Shown here: positions 50,780-60,050 of the stretch, one piece after another | Numbering within the stretch: the first letter of the stretch is position 1 | Layout of the letters: every line of letters starts with the position of its first letter | NCBI GenBank assembly: GCA_009363175.1 | Contig: CP045205.1 | Location: forward strand, 1,054,001-1,118,000 | DNA length: 64,000 bases | Source of the DNA: Citrobacter telavivensis | GTDB lineage: Bacteria; Pseudomonadota; Gammaproteobacteria; Enterobacterales; Enterobacteriaceae | Direction of reading: 5' to 3' | Notes under the pieces: model-generated | What the model saw: only the letters and a program-made list of their open reading frames with translations | Database searches by the model: none | What the model was told of the DNA's origin: nothing | Program-made: the position numbers and the translations under genes

Positions 50780-51934
50780 TTACCAGGTTCCGGAGGCGTC
50801 CAGCGTGCGGCTGGCAACCGTTTTTTCGACCGATGACGCAATACGTTCCTGCAACAGCTGGTAATAGCGCTGCTCGTCAATGGGCAGCGCGACCCAGTCA
50901 TCTATCCAGGTGGAGAGATGCATAGCATTGGAAAGCGTCAGGCCGTGAATGCCCTCCAGACCGGGGGCGATGAGTGGTTCGCCATGCAGAATGGCGGCGG
51001 TGAAATTGCGGGTAATAACAACGTGTTCGCTACACTCCGGGGCGGTGGGGATGGAAACTTCCCAGCACTTCGGTTCGCCGAAACCGTTTTGCCAGCGAGC
51101 GTTAAATTCTGTTTCGGATTCACGTAATCGCCAGAAACGCAGGCGACCCTCTTCGACAACCACTTTGCCGCGATCGCCGACAATTTCCAGACGGTTGGTG
51201 CCCGGCGCTTCGGCGGTGGTAGTGATGAAAACCCCCGTCGCCCCGTTCGCGTACTCGGCATACGCCGTCACCTCGTTTTCGACTTCAATCTGCCGATGCT
51301 TACCGAACTGGCAGAAAGCGCGCATCCGCACGGGCATACCGACCAGCCACTGCCAGAGATCGAGTTGGTGCGGATCCTGGTTCAGCAACACGCCGCCCCC
51401 TTCGCCTTTCCAGGTTGCGCGCCAGCCGCCGGAGTTGTAGTAACTCTGCGAGCGATACCAGTTGGTGATAATCCAGTTGGAGCGTCGCAGTTCGCCCAGC
51501 TCACCGCTGTCGATCAGATCTTTCACCTTCTGATACAGCGGGTTAGGGCGCTGGTTGTACATCATGCTGAAGACCACGTCGCACTCGCGGGCGCAGGCGT
51601 TCATCTCCTTAACCTGAGCGGTGTAGACGCCAGCGGGTTTCTCACAGAGCGTGTGGATCCCCAGACGCATGGCCATGATGGACAGCCCAGGATGATCATA
51701 GTGCGGCGTCGCGACAATGACGGCGTCAATCAGTCCACTCTCCAGCATGTCGCGCGCATCGCTGAACAGCGTCACGGATTCGCCCACCAACTGGCGGATG
51801 GCGACATGCTTAGCGGCGTTGTTGTCGCAGACGGCGGTCAGGCAGGCGTCATTCACGGTTCCCGCCAACAGATAACGGGCATGGACGGTACCGATGTTAC
51901 CCACGCCAATAATGCCAAAACGTACTTTTTTCAT
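50780..51934 (-). CDS. Gfo/Idh/MocA-family oxidoreductase (cluster member 1)
   Basis: The 384-residue product starts MKKVRFGIIGVGNIGTVHAR with the classical GVGNIG dinucleotide motif at 10-15. Lys99 is in CEKPAG, and the active-site block is EGGGVLLNQDPHQLDLWQWL with Asn185 and His189. The sequence WRATWKGEGGG aligns with members 2 and 4. It is the first gene of the operon, divergent from the LacI-type regulator. AAGG is 7-8 bases before the ATG. Family members with this layout include NAD-dependent glycoside and cyclitol dehydrogenases; the substrate here cannot be stated. Confidence 0.86.
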   Translation of the reverse strand: MKKVRFGIIGVGNIGTVHARYLLAGTVNDACLTAVCDNNAAKHVAIRQLVGESVTLFSDARDMLESGLIDAVIVATPHYDHPGLSIMAMRLGIHTLCEKPAGVYTAQVKEMNACARECDVVFSMMYNQRPNPLYQKVKDLIDSGELGELRRSNWIITNWYRSQSYYNSGGWRATWKGEGGGVLLNQDPHQLDLWQWLVGMPVRMRAFCQFGKHRQIEVENEVTAYAEYANGATGVFITTTAEAPGTNRLEIVGDRGKVVVEEGRLRFWRLRESETEFNARWQNGFGEPKCWEVSIPTAPECSEHVVITRNFTAAILHGEPLIAPGLEGIHGLTLSNAMHLSTWIDDWVALPIDEQRYYQLLQERIASSVEKTVASRTLDASGTW

Positions 51935-52009
51935 GTCATGCCTTATTCAGGAACAAGGAGGGATAAGCGGAACATAAGAAACGCCTGGAAGGTCGACAAC
52001 GTGATTTTG

Positions 52010-52023
52010 TGAGAGCGCTTGCA
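52010..52023. promoter_or_regulatory. LacI-type operator candidate O1
   Basis: TGAGAGCGCTTGCA has outer TG/CA and a central AGCGCT, the pattern bound by LacI/GalR-family repressors. It lies 76 bases upstream of the first dehydrogenase gene in the divergent region. Confidence 0.65.
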
Positions 52024-52037
52024 GGACGCAAAAGAAG

Positions 52038-52049
52038 TTAGCGTGCTAA
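52038..52049. promoter_or_regulatory. Operator candidate O2
   Basis: TTAGC-GT-GCTAA is a 12-base inverted repeat, 15 bases beyond O1. It may be a second binding site or part of the regulator's own promoter. Confidence 0.45.
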
Positions 52050-52083
52050 TTAAAAAGGTGTTTTAGAATCAACGAAGTATGTC

Positions 52084-52097
52084 TGCAAAAATTTGCA
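52084..52097. promoter_or_regulatory. Operator candidate O3 near the regulator start
   Basis: TGCAAA-AA-TTTGCA is an inverted repeat with 6-base arms, 27 bases before the regulator's ATG. Its place suggests autoregulation. The core lacks the central CG of O1, so the same protein may not bind both. Confidence 0.45.
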
Positions 52098-52124
52098 AAG
52101 ATACATTGCGAGCGAGGTCACAGA

Positions 52125-53180
52125 ATGCCGGGCAAGCTGAAAATGGATGAAATTGCCGCCTTAACGGGCTTCTCAGTGAGCACCGTTTCGCGGGTGCTAA
52201 GCGGGAAGTCCTACACCAGCGACAAGGCGCGTGAGGCAATAGTGAAATGTGCGCGACAACTGGGCGTTCTCGACTCACTCGCCAGTGGACGACTGTTGAT
52301 TAACGGCATCGCCGTCTTCGCCCCGCAGCGTACGTTCACGGCGCAGGGTGATGCTTTCTACCTTGAAGTGACGCGCGGCATTGCTGAGGCGGTCGCGTCA
52401 CACGATGTTTGGGTGAGCTATTGTGGCCTGGATGAGCAGCGTGCGGATATCAAAGCTTTTCTGGAAAAAGCCAACCATAAGAACATCAATGCCATCATTT
52501 TGATCGGCATTGATGATCCGACGATCCACAAGCTGGCGCTGTCGCTGGAGAAGCCCTGTGTGTTGATCAATACGCAGGACAGGGAAGGGCTGCTGGATTC
52601 GGTGTCGCCGGACCATCGGGCAATTGGCAACCGGGCGATGCAGTATCTGTTCGATCAAGGTCACCGGCGCATTCTCAACGTCACCAGCCTCCGGCGGGAG
52701 ACGATGTACTGGCGGCTGGAAGGCATTAAAGAGGTCTATCGTCAGTACCAGATCCCGTTTGATACCCATTGCGATCTGCTGGTGACGGAAGGGTTCACTG
52801 CAGAAGAGTCGGAGCAGGCGATGGGCGAATGGCTGCGCGATACGCCGCGTCACGACTGGCCGGAAGTGATTTTCTGCGCCGGCGCGTCGATGTCCACCGG
52901 CATCCTGCAGGTACTGAACGCCCACGGGGTGCGCGTTCCGCAAGAGATGTCGCTGATGACCACGGGCGTACAGGAACTGGATGCCCGCATCGTGGCGACG
53001 GTGAGCAGCATGACCATTCCCTGCCGGGCGCTGGGCGTGGAGGCGGTGCATCTGCTGCAACATCGCCTGAACCGGCCCGACGCGCCGGTATTTAATCTGT
53101 TGCTGAAAGGGATGCTTTCACAGAGAGGGACTGTCGCCAGCGCCACGCGGCATGCGGCCCGCGTGACGGTGGAACGCTGA
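52125..53180 (+). CDS. LacI-family transcriptional regulator of the dehydrogenase cluster
   Basis: The 351-residue product has an N-terminal LacI helix-turn-helix (MDEIAALTGFSVSTVSRVLS, about 7-26) and a periplasmic-binding-protein-like ligand domain from about 60, with GIAVFAPQRTF at its start. The hinge LASGRLLINGIA is not the standard LRTGRT type. Ligand-domain blocks SPDHRAIGNRAMQYLFDQGH and GVQELDARIVATVSSMTIP fit sugar-binding LacI proteins. It is divergent from the operon and ends only 2 bases from the msrA stop codon. A second Met at 52143 is possible. It most likely represses the operon until a cluster substrate binds. Confidence 0.88.
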   Translation: MPGKLKMDEIAALTGFSVSTVSRVLSGKSYTSDKAREAIVKCARQLGVLDSLASGRLLINGIAVFAPQRTFTAQGDAFYLEVTRGIAEAVASHDVWVSYCGLDEQRADIKAFLEKANHKNINAIILIGIDDPTIHKLALSLEKPCVLINTQDREGLLDSVSPDHRAIGNRAMQYLFDQGHRRILNVTSLRRETMYWRLEGIKEVYRQYQIPFDTHCDLLVTEGFTAEESEQAMGEWLRDTPRHDWPEVIFCAGASMSTGILQVLNAHGVRVPQEMSLMTTGVQELDARIVATVSSMTIPCRALGVEAVHLLQHRLNRPDAPVFNLLLKGMLSQRGTVASATRHAARVTVER

Positions 53181-53182
53181 TC

Positions 53183-53821
53183 TTACGCGTCAGGGGGTAA
53201 ACAGACGCCAATCCCGCCGATACCGCAGTAGCCGTACGGGTTTTTGTGCAGATACTGCTGGTGGTCGTCTTCCGCGTAATAAAACGGTGTCGCGTTGCTG
53301 ATTTCGGTGGTGATGTGGCGATCGTCCCCCGCCGCGCGCATGGCGGCCTGGAAGCGCTCAACACTGGCGCGAGCGGCGCTGTCCTGCTCCGGTGTCAGCG
53401 GATAAATAGCCGAACGATATTGGGTGCCGTGGTCGTTGCCCTGTTGCATGCCCTGTGCCGGATCGTGGTTTTCCCAGAAAACCTGCAGCAACTGTTCATA
53501 GCTGATGACCGCCGGATCGTACACCACGCGCACCGCCTCGGCGTGGCCAGTTTCACCGGAACAGACTTCCCGGTAGGTGGGATTCGGCGTGTAGCCGCCG
53601 GTGTACCCCGCAGCCGTGCTGTAAACGCCGGGCAACTGCCAGAACAACCGTTCTACGCCCCAGAAACAGCCCATCGCGAAAATCGCGATTTCCATCCCTT
53701 CAGGGACGTTCGTCATCGAATGTTCGTTGACGGCATGCAGCGTCGCCACGGGCATCGGGGTATTGCGCCCAGGTAATGCATCCGACGGTGAAATCAGGTG
53801 CTTTTTATCAAATAGACTCAT
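53183..53821 (-). CDS. msrA: Peptide methionine-S-sulfoxide reductase MsrA
   Basis: MsrA reduces the S-epimer of methionine sulfoxide in proteins. The start at 53821 (MSLFDKKHLI) gives 212 residues, as in E. coli; the frame stays open upstream by 22 codons without support. Catalytic Cys52 is in GCFWGVE, and the resolving Cys199 and Cys207 are in YGYCGIGGIGVC. Divergent from tamA, and convergent with the LacI-type regulator, from which only 2 bases separate it. In K-12 its neighbour is ytfL (paeA). Confidence 0.97.
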   Translation of the reverse strand: MSLFDKKHLISPSDALPGRNTPMPVATLHAVNEHSMTNVPEGMEIAIFAMGCFWGVERLFWQLPGVYSTAAGYTGGYTPNPTYREVCSGETGHAEAVRVVYDPAVISYEQLLQVFWENHDPAQGMQQGNDHGTQYRSAIYPLTPEQDSAARASVERFQAAMRAAGDDRHITTEISNATPFYYAEDDHQQYLHKNPYGYCGIGGIGVCLPPDA

Positions 53822-54034
53822 GGTGCGGTTCTCCCGAAAATCAGTAATTGGGGTTAAGGTTGTAACAAGACGCGTATTTGCACACAATAACCGTTAGGAA
53901 TGCGTCTACAGTAAACATAAGAAATATTTGGGTAGTCGTCTGTTTTTCAATCCCAGTTGTTGGGTTTTTGTTAAGCCGTGGATCGGCGTTATGATTTTTT
54001 CCAGGGTGGAAATAAGGGATATTCAGGAGAAAAA

Positions 54035-55768
54035 GTGCCACATATCCGTCAGTTATGTTGGGTGAGCCTGTTGTGTTTAAGCAGTTCTGCCTTTGCCGCG
54101 AACGTCCGTTTACAGGTCGAAGGGCTATCAGGAGAACTGGAGAAAAACGTCCGGGCACAACTCTCAACCATCCAGGGTGATGAAGTCACGCCGGACCGGC
54201 GTTTTCGCGCGCGCGTGGATGACGCCATTCGCGAAGGATTAAAGGCACTCGGCTATTACGAACCGACTATTGATTTCGATCTGCGTCCGCCTCCGGCGAA
54301 AGGGCGTCAGGTGCTGGTGGCCAAAGTGACGCCCGGTGAACCGGTGCGCATTGGCGGAACAGAAGTCATTTTACGCGGCGGCGCGCGTACCGACAGAGAT
54401 TACCTGGATCTGCTGAAAACGCGTCCGGCGATCGGTACAGTGCTCGATCATGGGGACTATGACAGCTTCAAAAAGTCATTAACCAGCGTGGCGCTACGTA
54501 AAGGGTATTTCGACAGCGAATTTAATAAGAGCCAGTTGGGTATTGCGCTTGATAGACATCAGGCGTTCTGGGATATCGATTACAACAGCGGTGAACGTTA
54601 TCGCTTTGGTCACGTCTCTTTTGAAGGCTCGCAGATCCGCGAGGAGTACCTGCAAAACCTGGTGCCGTTTAAAGAAGGGGATGCGTACGAGTCGAAAGAT
54701 CTCGGCGAACTGAACCGTCGACTGTCGGCGACCGGCTGGTTTAACTCCGTGGTTGTCGCACCCGAATTCGATAAAGCGCGAAAAACCAAAGTGTTGCCGC
54801 TGAAGGGGGTGGTGTCGCCGCGAACGGAAAACACCATTGAGACCGGGGTGGGTTATTCCACCGACGTGGGGCCGCGCGTGAAGACCACGTGGAAAAAACC
54901 GTGGATGAACGCTTACGGCCACAGCCTGACGACCAGCGCCAGTATCTCGTCACCAGAACAGCAACTGGATTTTAGCTATAAAATGCCGCTGCTGAAGAAC
55001 CCGCTGGAGCAATACTATCTGGTGCAGGGCGGTTTTAAGCGTACCGATCTCAACGATACCGAACAGGACTCCACCACGCTTGCGGTTTCCCGCTACTGGG
55101 ATCTTTCCAGCGGCTGGCAGCGCGCCATTAACCTGCGCTGGAGTCTCGACCACTTTACTCAGGGGGAGGTGACGAACACCACCATGCTGCTTTATCCCGG
55201 CGTGATGATCAGCCGTACCCGTTCGCGTGGCGGCCTGATGCCCACCTGGGGCGACTCTCAGCGTTACTCCATTGATTACTCCAACACCGCCTGGGGCTCC
55301 GACGTCGATTTCTCGGTCTTTCAGGCACAAAACGTCTGGATCCGTTCTCTGTACGATCGTCATCGCTTCGTGATGCGCGGTAATCTCGGCTGGATCGAAA
55401 CCGGCGATTTCGACAAAGTGCCGCCAGACCTGCGTTTCTTTGCCGGGGGCGACCGCAGTATTCGCGGCTACAAATACAAATCCATCTCACCAAAATACAG
55501 TAACGGCGACCTGAAAGGGGCCTCAAAACTGGCGACCGGGTCGCTGGAATACCAGTACAACGTCACCGGTAAATGGTGGGGGGCGATGTTTGTCGACAGT
55601 GGTGAAGCCGTCAGTGATATCCGTAAAAGCGATATCAAAACCGGTGCCGGGGTGGGCGTACGCTGGCAGTCTCCGGTCGGGCCCATCAAGCTCGATTTTG
55701 CCGTTCCGGTCGGCGACAAAGATGAACACGGTTTACAGTTTTACATCGGTCTGGGGCCTGAATTATGA
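54035..55768 (+). CDS. tamA: Outer-membrane translocation assembly protein TamA
   Basis: TamA is an Omp85-family outer-membrane protein that with TamB forms the TAM complex, which helps insert some outer-membrane proteins and move phospholipids to the outer membrane. It starts with GTG at 54035, 6 bases after AGGAG, giving 577 residues as in E. coli. The signal peptide (about 1-22, ending AFAA) is followed by three POTRA domains (about 23-265) and the 16-strand barrel, with the lid-lock motif RGYKYKSISPK around residue 480. The C-terminus is YIGLGPEL. A longer open frame upstream is not used. It overlaps tamB by 4 bases. Confidence 0.96.
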   Translation: MPHIRQLCWVSLLCLSSSAFAANVRLQVEGLSGELEKNVRAQLSTIQGDEVTPDRRFRARVDDAIREGLKALGYYEPTIDFDLRPPPAKGRQVLVAKVTPGEPVRIGGTEVILRGGARTDRDYLDLLKTRPAIGTVLDHGDYDSFKKSLTSVALRKGYFDSEFNKSQLGIALDRHQAFWDIDYNSGERYRFGHVSFEGSQIREEYLQNLVPFKEGDAYESKDLGELNRRLSATGWFNSVVVAPEFDKARKTKVLPLKGVVSPRTENTIETGVGYSTDVGPRVKTTWKKPWMNAYGHSLTTSASISSPEQQLDFSYKMPLLKNPLEQYYLVQGGFKRTDLNDTEQDSTTLAVSRYWDLSSGWQRAINLRWSLDHFTQGEVTNTTMLLYPGVMISRTRSRGGLMPTWGDSQRYSIDYSNTAWGSDVDFSVFQAQNVWIRSLYDRHRFVMRGNLGWIETGDFDKVPPDLRFFAGGDRSIRGYKYKSISPKYSNGDLKGASKLATGSLEYQYNVTGKWWGAMFVDSGEAVSDIRKSDIKTGAGVGVRWQSPVGPIKLDFAVPVGDKDEHGLQFYIGLGPEL

Positions 55769-58700
55769 GTTTATGGAAGAAGATAAGCCTCGGCGTACTG
55801 ATTTTTATCCTGCTGTTGCTGGGGACGGTGGCGTTTCTGGTTGGAACGACAACCGGTCTGCATCTGATCTTCAATGCCGCGAATCGCTGGGTGCCGGGGC
55901 TGGAAATCGGCCAGGTTACCGGCGGCTGGCGCGATCTGTCTCTGAAAAATATCCGCTTTGACCAGCCCGGCGTGGCGGTTAACGCGGGTGAAGTGCATCT
56001 GGCCGTGGGGCTGGATTGCCTGTGGAACAGCAGTCTGTGCGTGAACGATCTGTCGCTCAAAGACATTAATGTGGCGATCGACAGTAAAAAAATGCCGCCG
56101 TCCGCGCCGGTCGAAGAAGAAGAGAACGGGCCGCTGAATCTCTCCACGCCGTATCCGCTAACGCTTTCCCGTGTGGCGCTGAACAACGTCAATATTAAAA
56201 TCGATGACACTACCGTGTCGGTGATGGCGTTTACCTCCGGACTGCACTGGCAGGAGAAGGACCTGACCCTGAAGCCCACGTCGTTACAGGGATTGCTGAT
56301 AGCGCTGCCGAAAGTGGCGGAGGTCGCTCAGGAAGAGGTGGTCGAGCCGAAGATCCAGAACCCGCAACCGGATGAAAAGCCGCTTGGCGAAACGCTGAAA
56401 GATCTGTTCTCGAAGCCGGTTCTGCCGGAGATGACGGACGTGCATCTGCCGCTCAATCTCAATATTGAAGAGTTCAAAGGCGAGCAACTGCGCATCACCG
56501 GCGATACTGACCTGACGGTGCATAACCTGCTGCTGAAGGTGAGTAGCATCGATGGCAACATGAAGCTCGATGCGTTGGACGTTGACTCTAATCAGGGCAC
56601 GGTGAACGCCAGCGGGTCGGCCCAGTTAACCGACAACTGGCCGGTAGACATCACCCTGAACAGCACGCTGAACATGGACCCGTTGAAAGGCGAGAAAGTG
56701 AAGCTGAAGGTAGGCGGTGCGCTGCGTGAACAGCTGGAAGTGGGCGTGAACCTCTCCGGACCGGTGGCGTTGGATCTGCGTGCCCAGACGCGTCTGGCGG
56801 AAGCCGGGCTGCCGCTGAATCTGGAAGTGGTCAGCAAGCAGGTTTACTGGCCGTTTACCGGCGACAAACAGTTCCAGGCCGACGATATCAAACTCAAGCT
56901 CACCGGCAAGATGACGGACTACCGGCTCTCGATGCGTACGGCGGTGAAAGGACAGGATATCCCACCGGCGACCATCACGCTCGATGCGAAGGGCAACGAA
57001 CAGCAGATTAACCTCGACAAGCTTAGCGTGGCTGCGCTGGAAGGGAAAACCGAGCTGAAGGCGCTGGTGGACTGGCAGCAGGCGATCAGTTGGCGAGGCG
57101 AATTGACGCTGGACGGCATCAATACGGCGAAAGAGGTGCCGGACTGGCCGTCGAAGCTCAATGGTCTGATTAAAACCCGGGGCAGCCTGTATGGCGGCAG
57201 TTGGCAGATGGAGGTGCCGGAGCTGAAGCTGACCGGTAACGTTAAGCAGAACAAGGTTAACGTTAATGGGTCGCTGAAAGGCAACAGCTACATGCAGTGG
57301 ACCATTCCAGGGCTGCACCTGGAACTGGGGCCAAACAGCGCCGACGTGAAAGGTGAACTGGGCGTTAAAGATCTCAATCTGGATGCGACCATTGACGCGC
57401 CGGGACTGGACAACGCATTGCCGGGACTCGGCGGTACGGCAAAAGGGCTGGTCAAAGTACGTGGTACGGTTGACGCTCCGCAACTGCTGGCGGATATCAC
57501 CGCCCGTGGGCTGCGCTGGCAGGAACTGTCGGTTGCCCAGGTGCGCGTGGAAGGCGACATTAAATCGACCGACCAGATTGCCGGTAACCTCAACGTGCGG
57601 GTTGAGCGCATTTCGCAGCCTGACGTGAACATCAGCCTCGTGACGCTGAACGCCAAAGGGAGCGAGAAGCAACATGAACTGCAACTGCGCGTTCAGGGCG
57701 AGCCGGTCTCCGGTCAACTGGATCTGACCGGGAGCTTTGATCGTAAAGAAGAGCGCTGGAAAGGCTCGCTGAGCAATACGCGTTTCCAGACGCCGGTAGG
57801 GCCGTTAACCCTGACCCGCGCCATCGCGCTCGACTACCGTAACCAGGAGCAGAAAATCAGCATCGGGCCACACTGCTGGGCAAACCCGAATGCTGAACTG
57901 TGCGTGCCGCAAACTATCGATGCTGGCGCCGAAGGGCGGGCAGTGGTGAATCTCAACCGCTTTGATCTGGCGATGCTGAAACCGTTTATGCCGGAGGCGA
58001 CTCAGGCCAGTGGCGTATTCACCGGTAAAGCGGACGTGTCGTGGGACACCACCAAAGAGGGGCTGCCGCAAGGCAATGTCACGCTTTCCGGGCGTAACGT
58101 GAAGGTGACGCAGACGGTCAACGACGCGCCGCTGCCGCTGGCGTTCGATACCCTGAACGTGACGGCCGATCTGCGCAACAATCGTGCGGAACTGGGCTGG
58201 CTGATCCGCCTGACCAATAACGGCCAGCTTGACGGACAGGTACAGGTCACCGATCCGCAGGGCCGTCGTAACCTGGGCGGTAACGTCAACATTCGCAACG
58301 TCAACCTTGCGATGGTGAACCCGATCTTCGCGCGTGGTGAGAAGGCCGCAGGTATGCTGAGCGCCAATTTACGTCTGGGCGGTGATGTGCAGAGCCCGCA
58401 GATGTTTGGTCAATTGCAACTGAGCGGCCTGGATATCGACGGCAACTTTATGCCGTTTGATATGCAGCCGAGCCAACTGGCGATGAATTTCAACGGTACG
58501 CGCTCGACGCTTACCGGGGAGATACGAACCCAACAGGGGCAGATCAATCTGAGCGGCGACGCCGACTGGAGCCAGATCGACAACTGGCGCGCGCGCGTGG
58601 CGGCGAAAGGGAGTCGGGTACGTATCACCGTGCCGCCAATGGTGCGCCTCGACGTTTCTCCGGATGTGGTCTTCGACGCGACGCCGAGTCTGTTTACGCT

Positions 58701-59541
58701 GGACGGACGGGTAGACGTACCGTGGGCGCGTATTGTGGTACACGACCTGCCAGAGAGCGCCGTGGGCGTGTCGAGCGACGAAGTGATGCTCAATAATGAC
58801 CTGCAGCCAGAGAAGCCGCAGAGCGCCGGGATCCCTATCAACAGCAATCTGATTGTACACGTCGGTAATAACGTGCGGATGGATGCGTTTGGTCTGAAAG
58901 CCCGTCTGACGGGCGATCTGAAAGTGGCGCAGGATAAACAGGGACTGGGTCTAAACGGACAGATCAACATTCCGGAAGGTCGCTTCCACGCCTACGGTCA
59001 GGATCTGATTGTGCGTAAAGGCGAGCTGTTGTTCTCGGGGCCGCCGGATCAGCCGTTGCTGAATATCGAAGCCATTCGTAACCCGGAGGCGACAGAAGAT
59101 GAAGTGATCGCCGGCGTTCGCGTTACCGGAACGGCAGATGAGCCAAAGGCTGAGATCTTCTCTGACCCGGCGATGTCGCAGCAGGAAGCGCTCTCTTATC
59201 TGCTGCGTGGCCAGGGCCTGAGCAGCGATCAAAGCGACAGTGCGGCGATGACCTCAATGCTTATTGGTCTGGGGGTTGCACAAAGTGGTCAGGTTGTGGG
59301 TAAAATCGGGGAGACATTTGGCGTAAGCAATCTGGCACTGGACACGCAGGGGGTGGGCGACTCCTCCCAGGTCGTGGTCAGCGGATATGTACTGCCAGGT
59401 CTGCAGGTGAAATATGGTGTGGGTATATTTGACTCACTGGCGACACTCACGTTACGTTATCGTCTGATGCCTAAGCTATATCTGGAAGCCGTGTCTGGCG
59501 TAGATCAGGCACTGGATTTGCTCTATCAGTTTGAGTTTTAG
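55765..59541 (+). CDS. tamB: Translocation assembly protein TamB
   Basis: TamB is a 1258-residue AsmA-like protein (E. coli 1259) anchored in the inner membrane by an N-terminal helix (about 7-29). It spans the periplasm as a long beta-taco groove that contacts TamA and carries lipids. The DUF490 domain forms the last third and ends LDLLYQFEF. Glycine/asparagine beta-rich repeats run throughout. It starts within tamA at ATGA, so the two are translationally coupled. ytfP follows 2 bases after its stop. Confidence 0.96.
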   Translation: MSLWKKISLGVLIFILLLLGTVAFLVGTTTGLHLIFNAANRWVPGLEIGQVTGGWRDLSLKNIRFDQPGVAVNAGEVHLAVGLDCLWNSSLCVNDLSLKDINVAIDSKKMPPSAPVEEEENGPLNLSTPYPLTLSRVALNNVNIKIDDTTVSVMAFTSGLHWQEKDLTLKPTSLQGLLIALPKVAEVAQEEVVEPKIQNPQPDEKPLGETLKDLFSKPVLPEMTDVHLPLNLNIEEFKGEQLRITGDTDLTVHNLLLKVSSIDGNMKLDALDVDSNQGTVNASGSAQLTDNWPVDITLNSTLNMDPLKGEKVKLKVGGALREQLEVGVNLSGPVALDLRAQTRLAEAGLPLNLEVVSKQVYWPFTGDKQFQADDIKLKLTGKMTDYRLSMRTAVKGQDIPPATITLDAKGNEQQINLDKLSVAALEGKTELKALVDWQQAISWRGELTLDGINTAKEVPDWPSKLNGLIKTRGSLYGGSWQMEVPELKLTGNVKQNKVNVNGSLKGNSYMQWTIPGLHLELGPNSADVKGELGVKDLNLDATIDAPGLDNALPGLGGTAKGLVKVRGTVDAPQLLADITARGLRWQELSVAQVRVEGDIKSTDQIAGNLNVRVERISQPDVNISLVTLNAKGSEKQHELQLRVQGEPVSGQLDLTGSFDRKEERWKGSLSNTRFQTPVGPLTLTRAIALDYRNQEQKISIGPHCWANPNAELCVPQTIDAGAEGRAVVNLNRFDLAMLKPFMPEATQASGVFTGKADVSWDTTKEGLPQGNVTLSGRNVKVTQTVNDAPLPLAFDTLNVTADLRNNRAELGWLIRLTNNGQLDGQVQVTDPQGRRNLGGNVNIRNVNLAMVNPIFARGEKAAGMLSANLRLGGDVQSPQMFGQLQLSGLDIDGNFMPFDMQPSQLAMNFNGTRSTLTGEIRTQQGQINLSGDADWSQIDNWRARVAAKGSRVRITVPPMVRLDVSPDVVFDATPSLFTLDGRVDVPWARIVVHDLPESAVGVSSDEVMLNNDLQPEKPQSAGIPINSNLIVHVGNNVRMDAFGLKARLTGDLKVAQDKQGLGLNGQINIPEGRFHAYGQDLIVRKGELLFSGPPDQPLLNIEAIRNPEATEDEVIAGVRVTGTADEPKAEIFSDPAMSQQEALSYLLRGQGLSSDQSDSAAMTSMLIGLGVAQSGQVVGKIGETFGVSNLALDTQGVGDSSQVVVSGYVLPGLQVKYGVGIFDSLATLTLRYRLMPKLYLEAVSGVDQALDLLYQFEF

Positions 59542-59543
59542 CA

Positions 59544-59888
59544 ATGCGAATATTTGTCTACGGCAGTTTACGAACCAAACAAGGCAACAGCCACTGGATG
59601 ACCAACGCCCAGTTGCTGGGAAATTACAGTATCGATAACTACCAGTTGTACAGTCTGGGCCACTATCCAGGCGCAGTTCCGGGGAACGGAACGGTACACG
59701 GTGAGGTTTATCGTATTGATAATGCGACTCTGGCCGAGCTGGATGCTTTGCGCACCCGCGGCGGTGAATACGCACGCCAGTTGATCCAGACGCCGTACGG
59801 CAGTGCATGGATGTACGTGTACCAGCGCCCGGTGGACGGATTAACGCTGATCGACAGCGGTAACTGGTTAGACAGAGACCAGTACTGA
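59544..59888 (+). CDS. ytfP: Gamma-glutamylcyclotransferase-fold protein YtfP
   Basis: YtfP is a 114-residue protein (E. coli 113) with the gamma-glutamylcyclotransferase-like fold. The YGSLRTKQGNSHWM motif near the N-terminus is the ligand-binding loop (YGSL) of this fold, and Glu82-class acidic residues lie in LDALRTRGGEYAR. Its biochemical activity is not established in E. coli. It is the third gene of the tamA-tamB-ytfP operon and ends at a terminator. Confidence 0.93.
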   Translation: MRIFVYGSLRTKQGNSHWMTNAQLLGNYSIDNYQLYSLGHYPGAVPGNGTVHGEVYRIDNATLAELDALRTRGGEYARQLIQTPYGSAWMYVYQRPVDGLTLIDSGNWLDRDQY

Positions 59889-59896
59889 AACCTCCG

Positions 59897-59921
59897 CGCC
59901 ACCTTCGGGTGGCGTTGTTTT
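59897..59921 (+). terminator. Rho-independent terminator after ytfP
   Basis: CGCCACC-TTCG-GGTGGCG (59897-59914) forms a 7-bp stem with a stable UUCG loop, followed by TTGTTTT. It closes the tam operon. Confidence 0.9.
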
Positions 59922-59994
59922 ATGCGATGTCACTCGCATTCCGGATTGCCAGCCTTCCGGTGCTCTTTTTCCCCTTTTGCCAAAACGCAGGCAT

Positions 59995-60035
59995 AAAAAA
60001 ACCCTTACTGACCGGTACCCGGCGTTCAGGGTTTT
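59995..60035 (-). terminator. Rho-independent terminator of ppa
   Basis: On the minus strand AAACCCT pairs with AGGGTTT, with an inner CCGG-GTA-CCGG hairpin between them, and a T-run of at least seven follows. It lies about 15 bases after the ppa stop. Confidence 0.85.
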
Positions 60036-60050
60036 CAGCGTTCAGCGAAC

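Noticed and set aside
45867..53180. Recent mobile element carrying the dehydrogenase cluster
   Set aside because: No integrase, transposase, direct repeat or tRNA boundary was seen at either end; the cluster may be acquired but no vehicle is visible.
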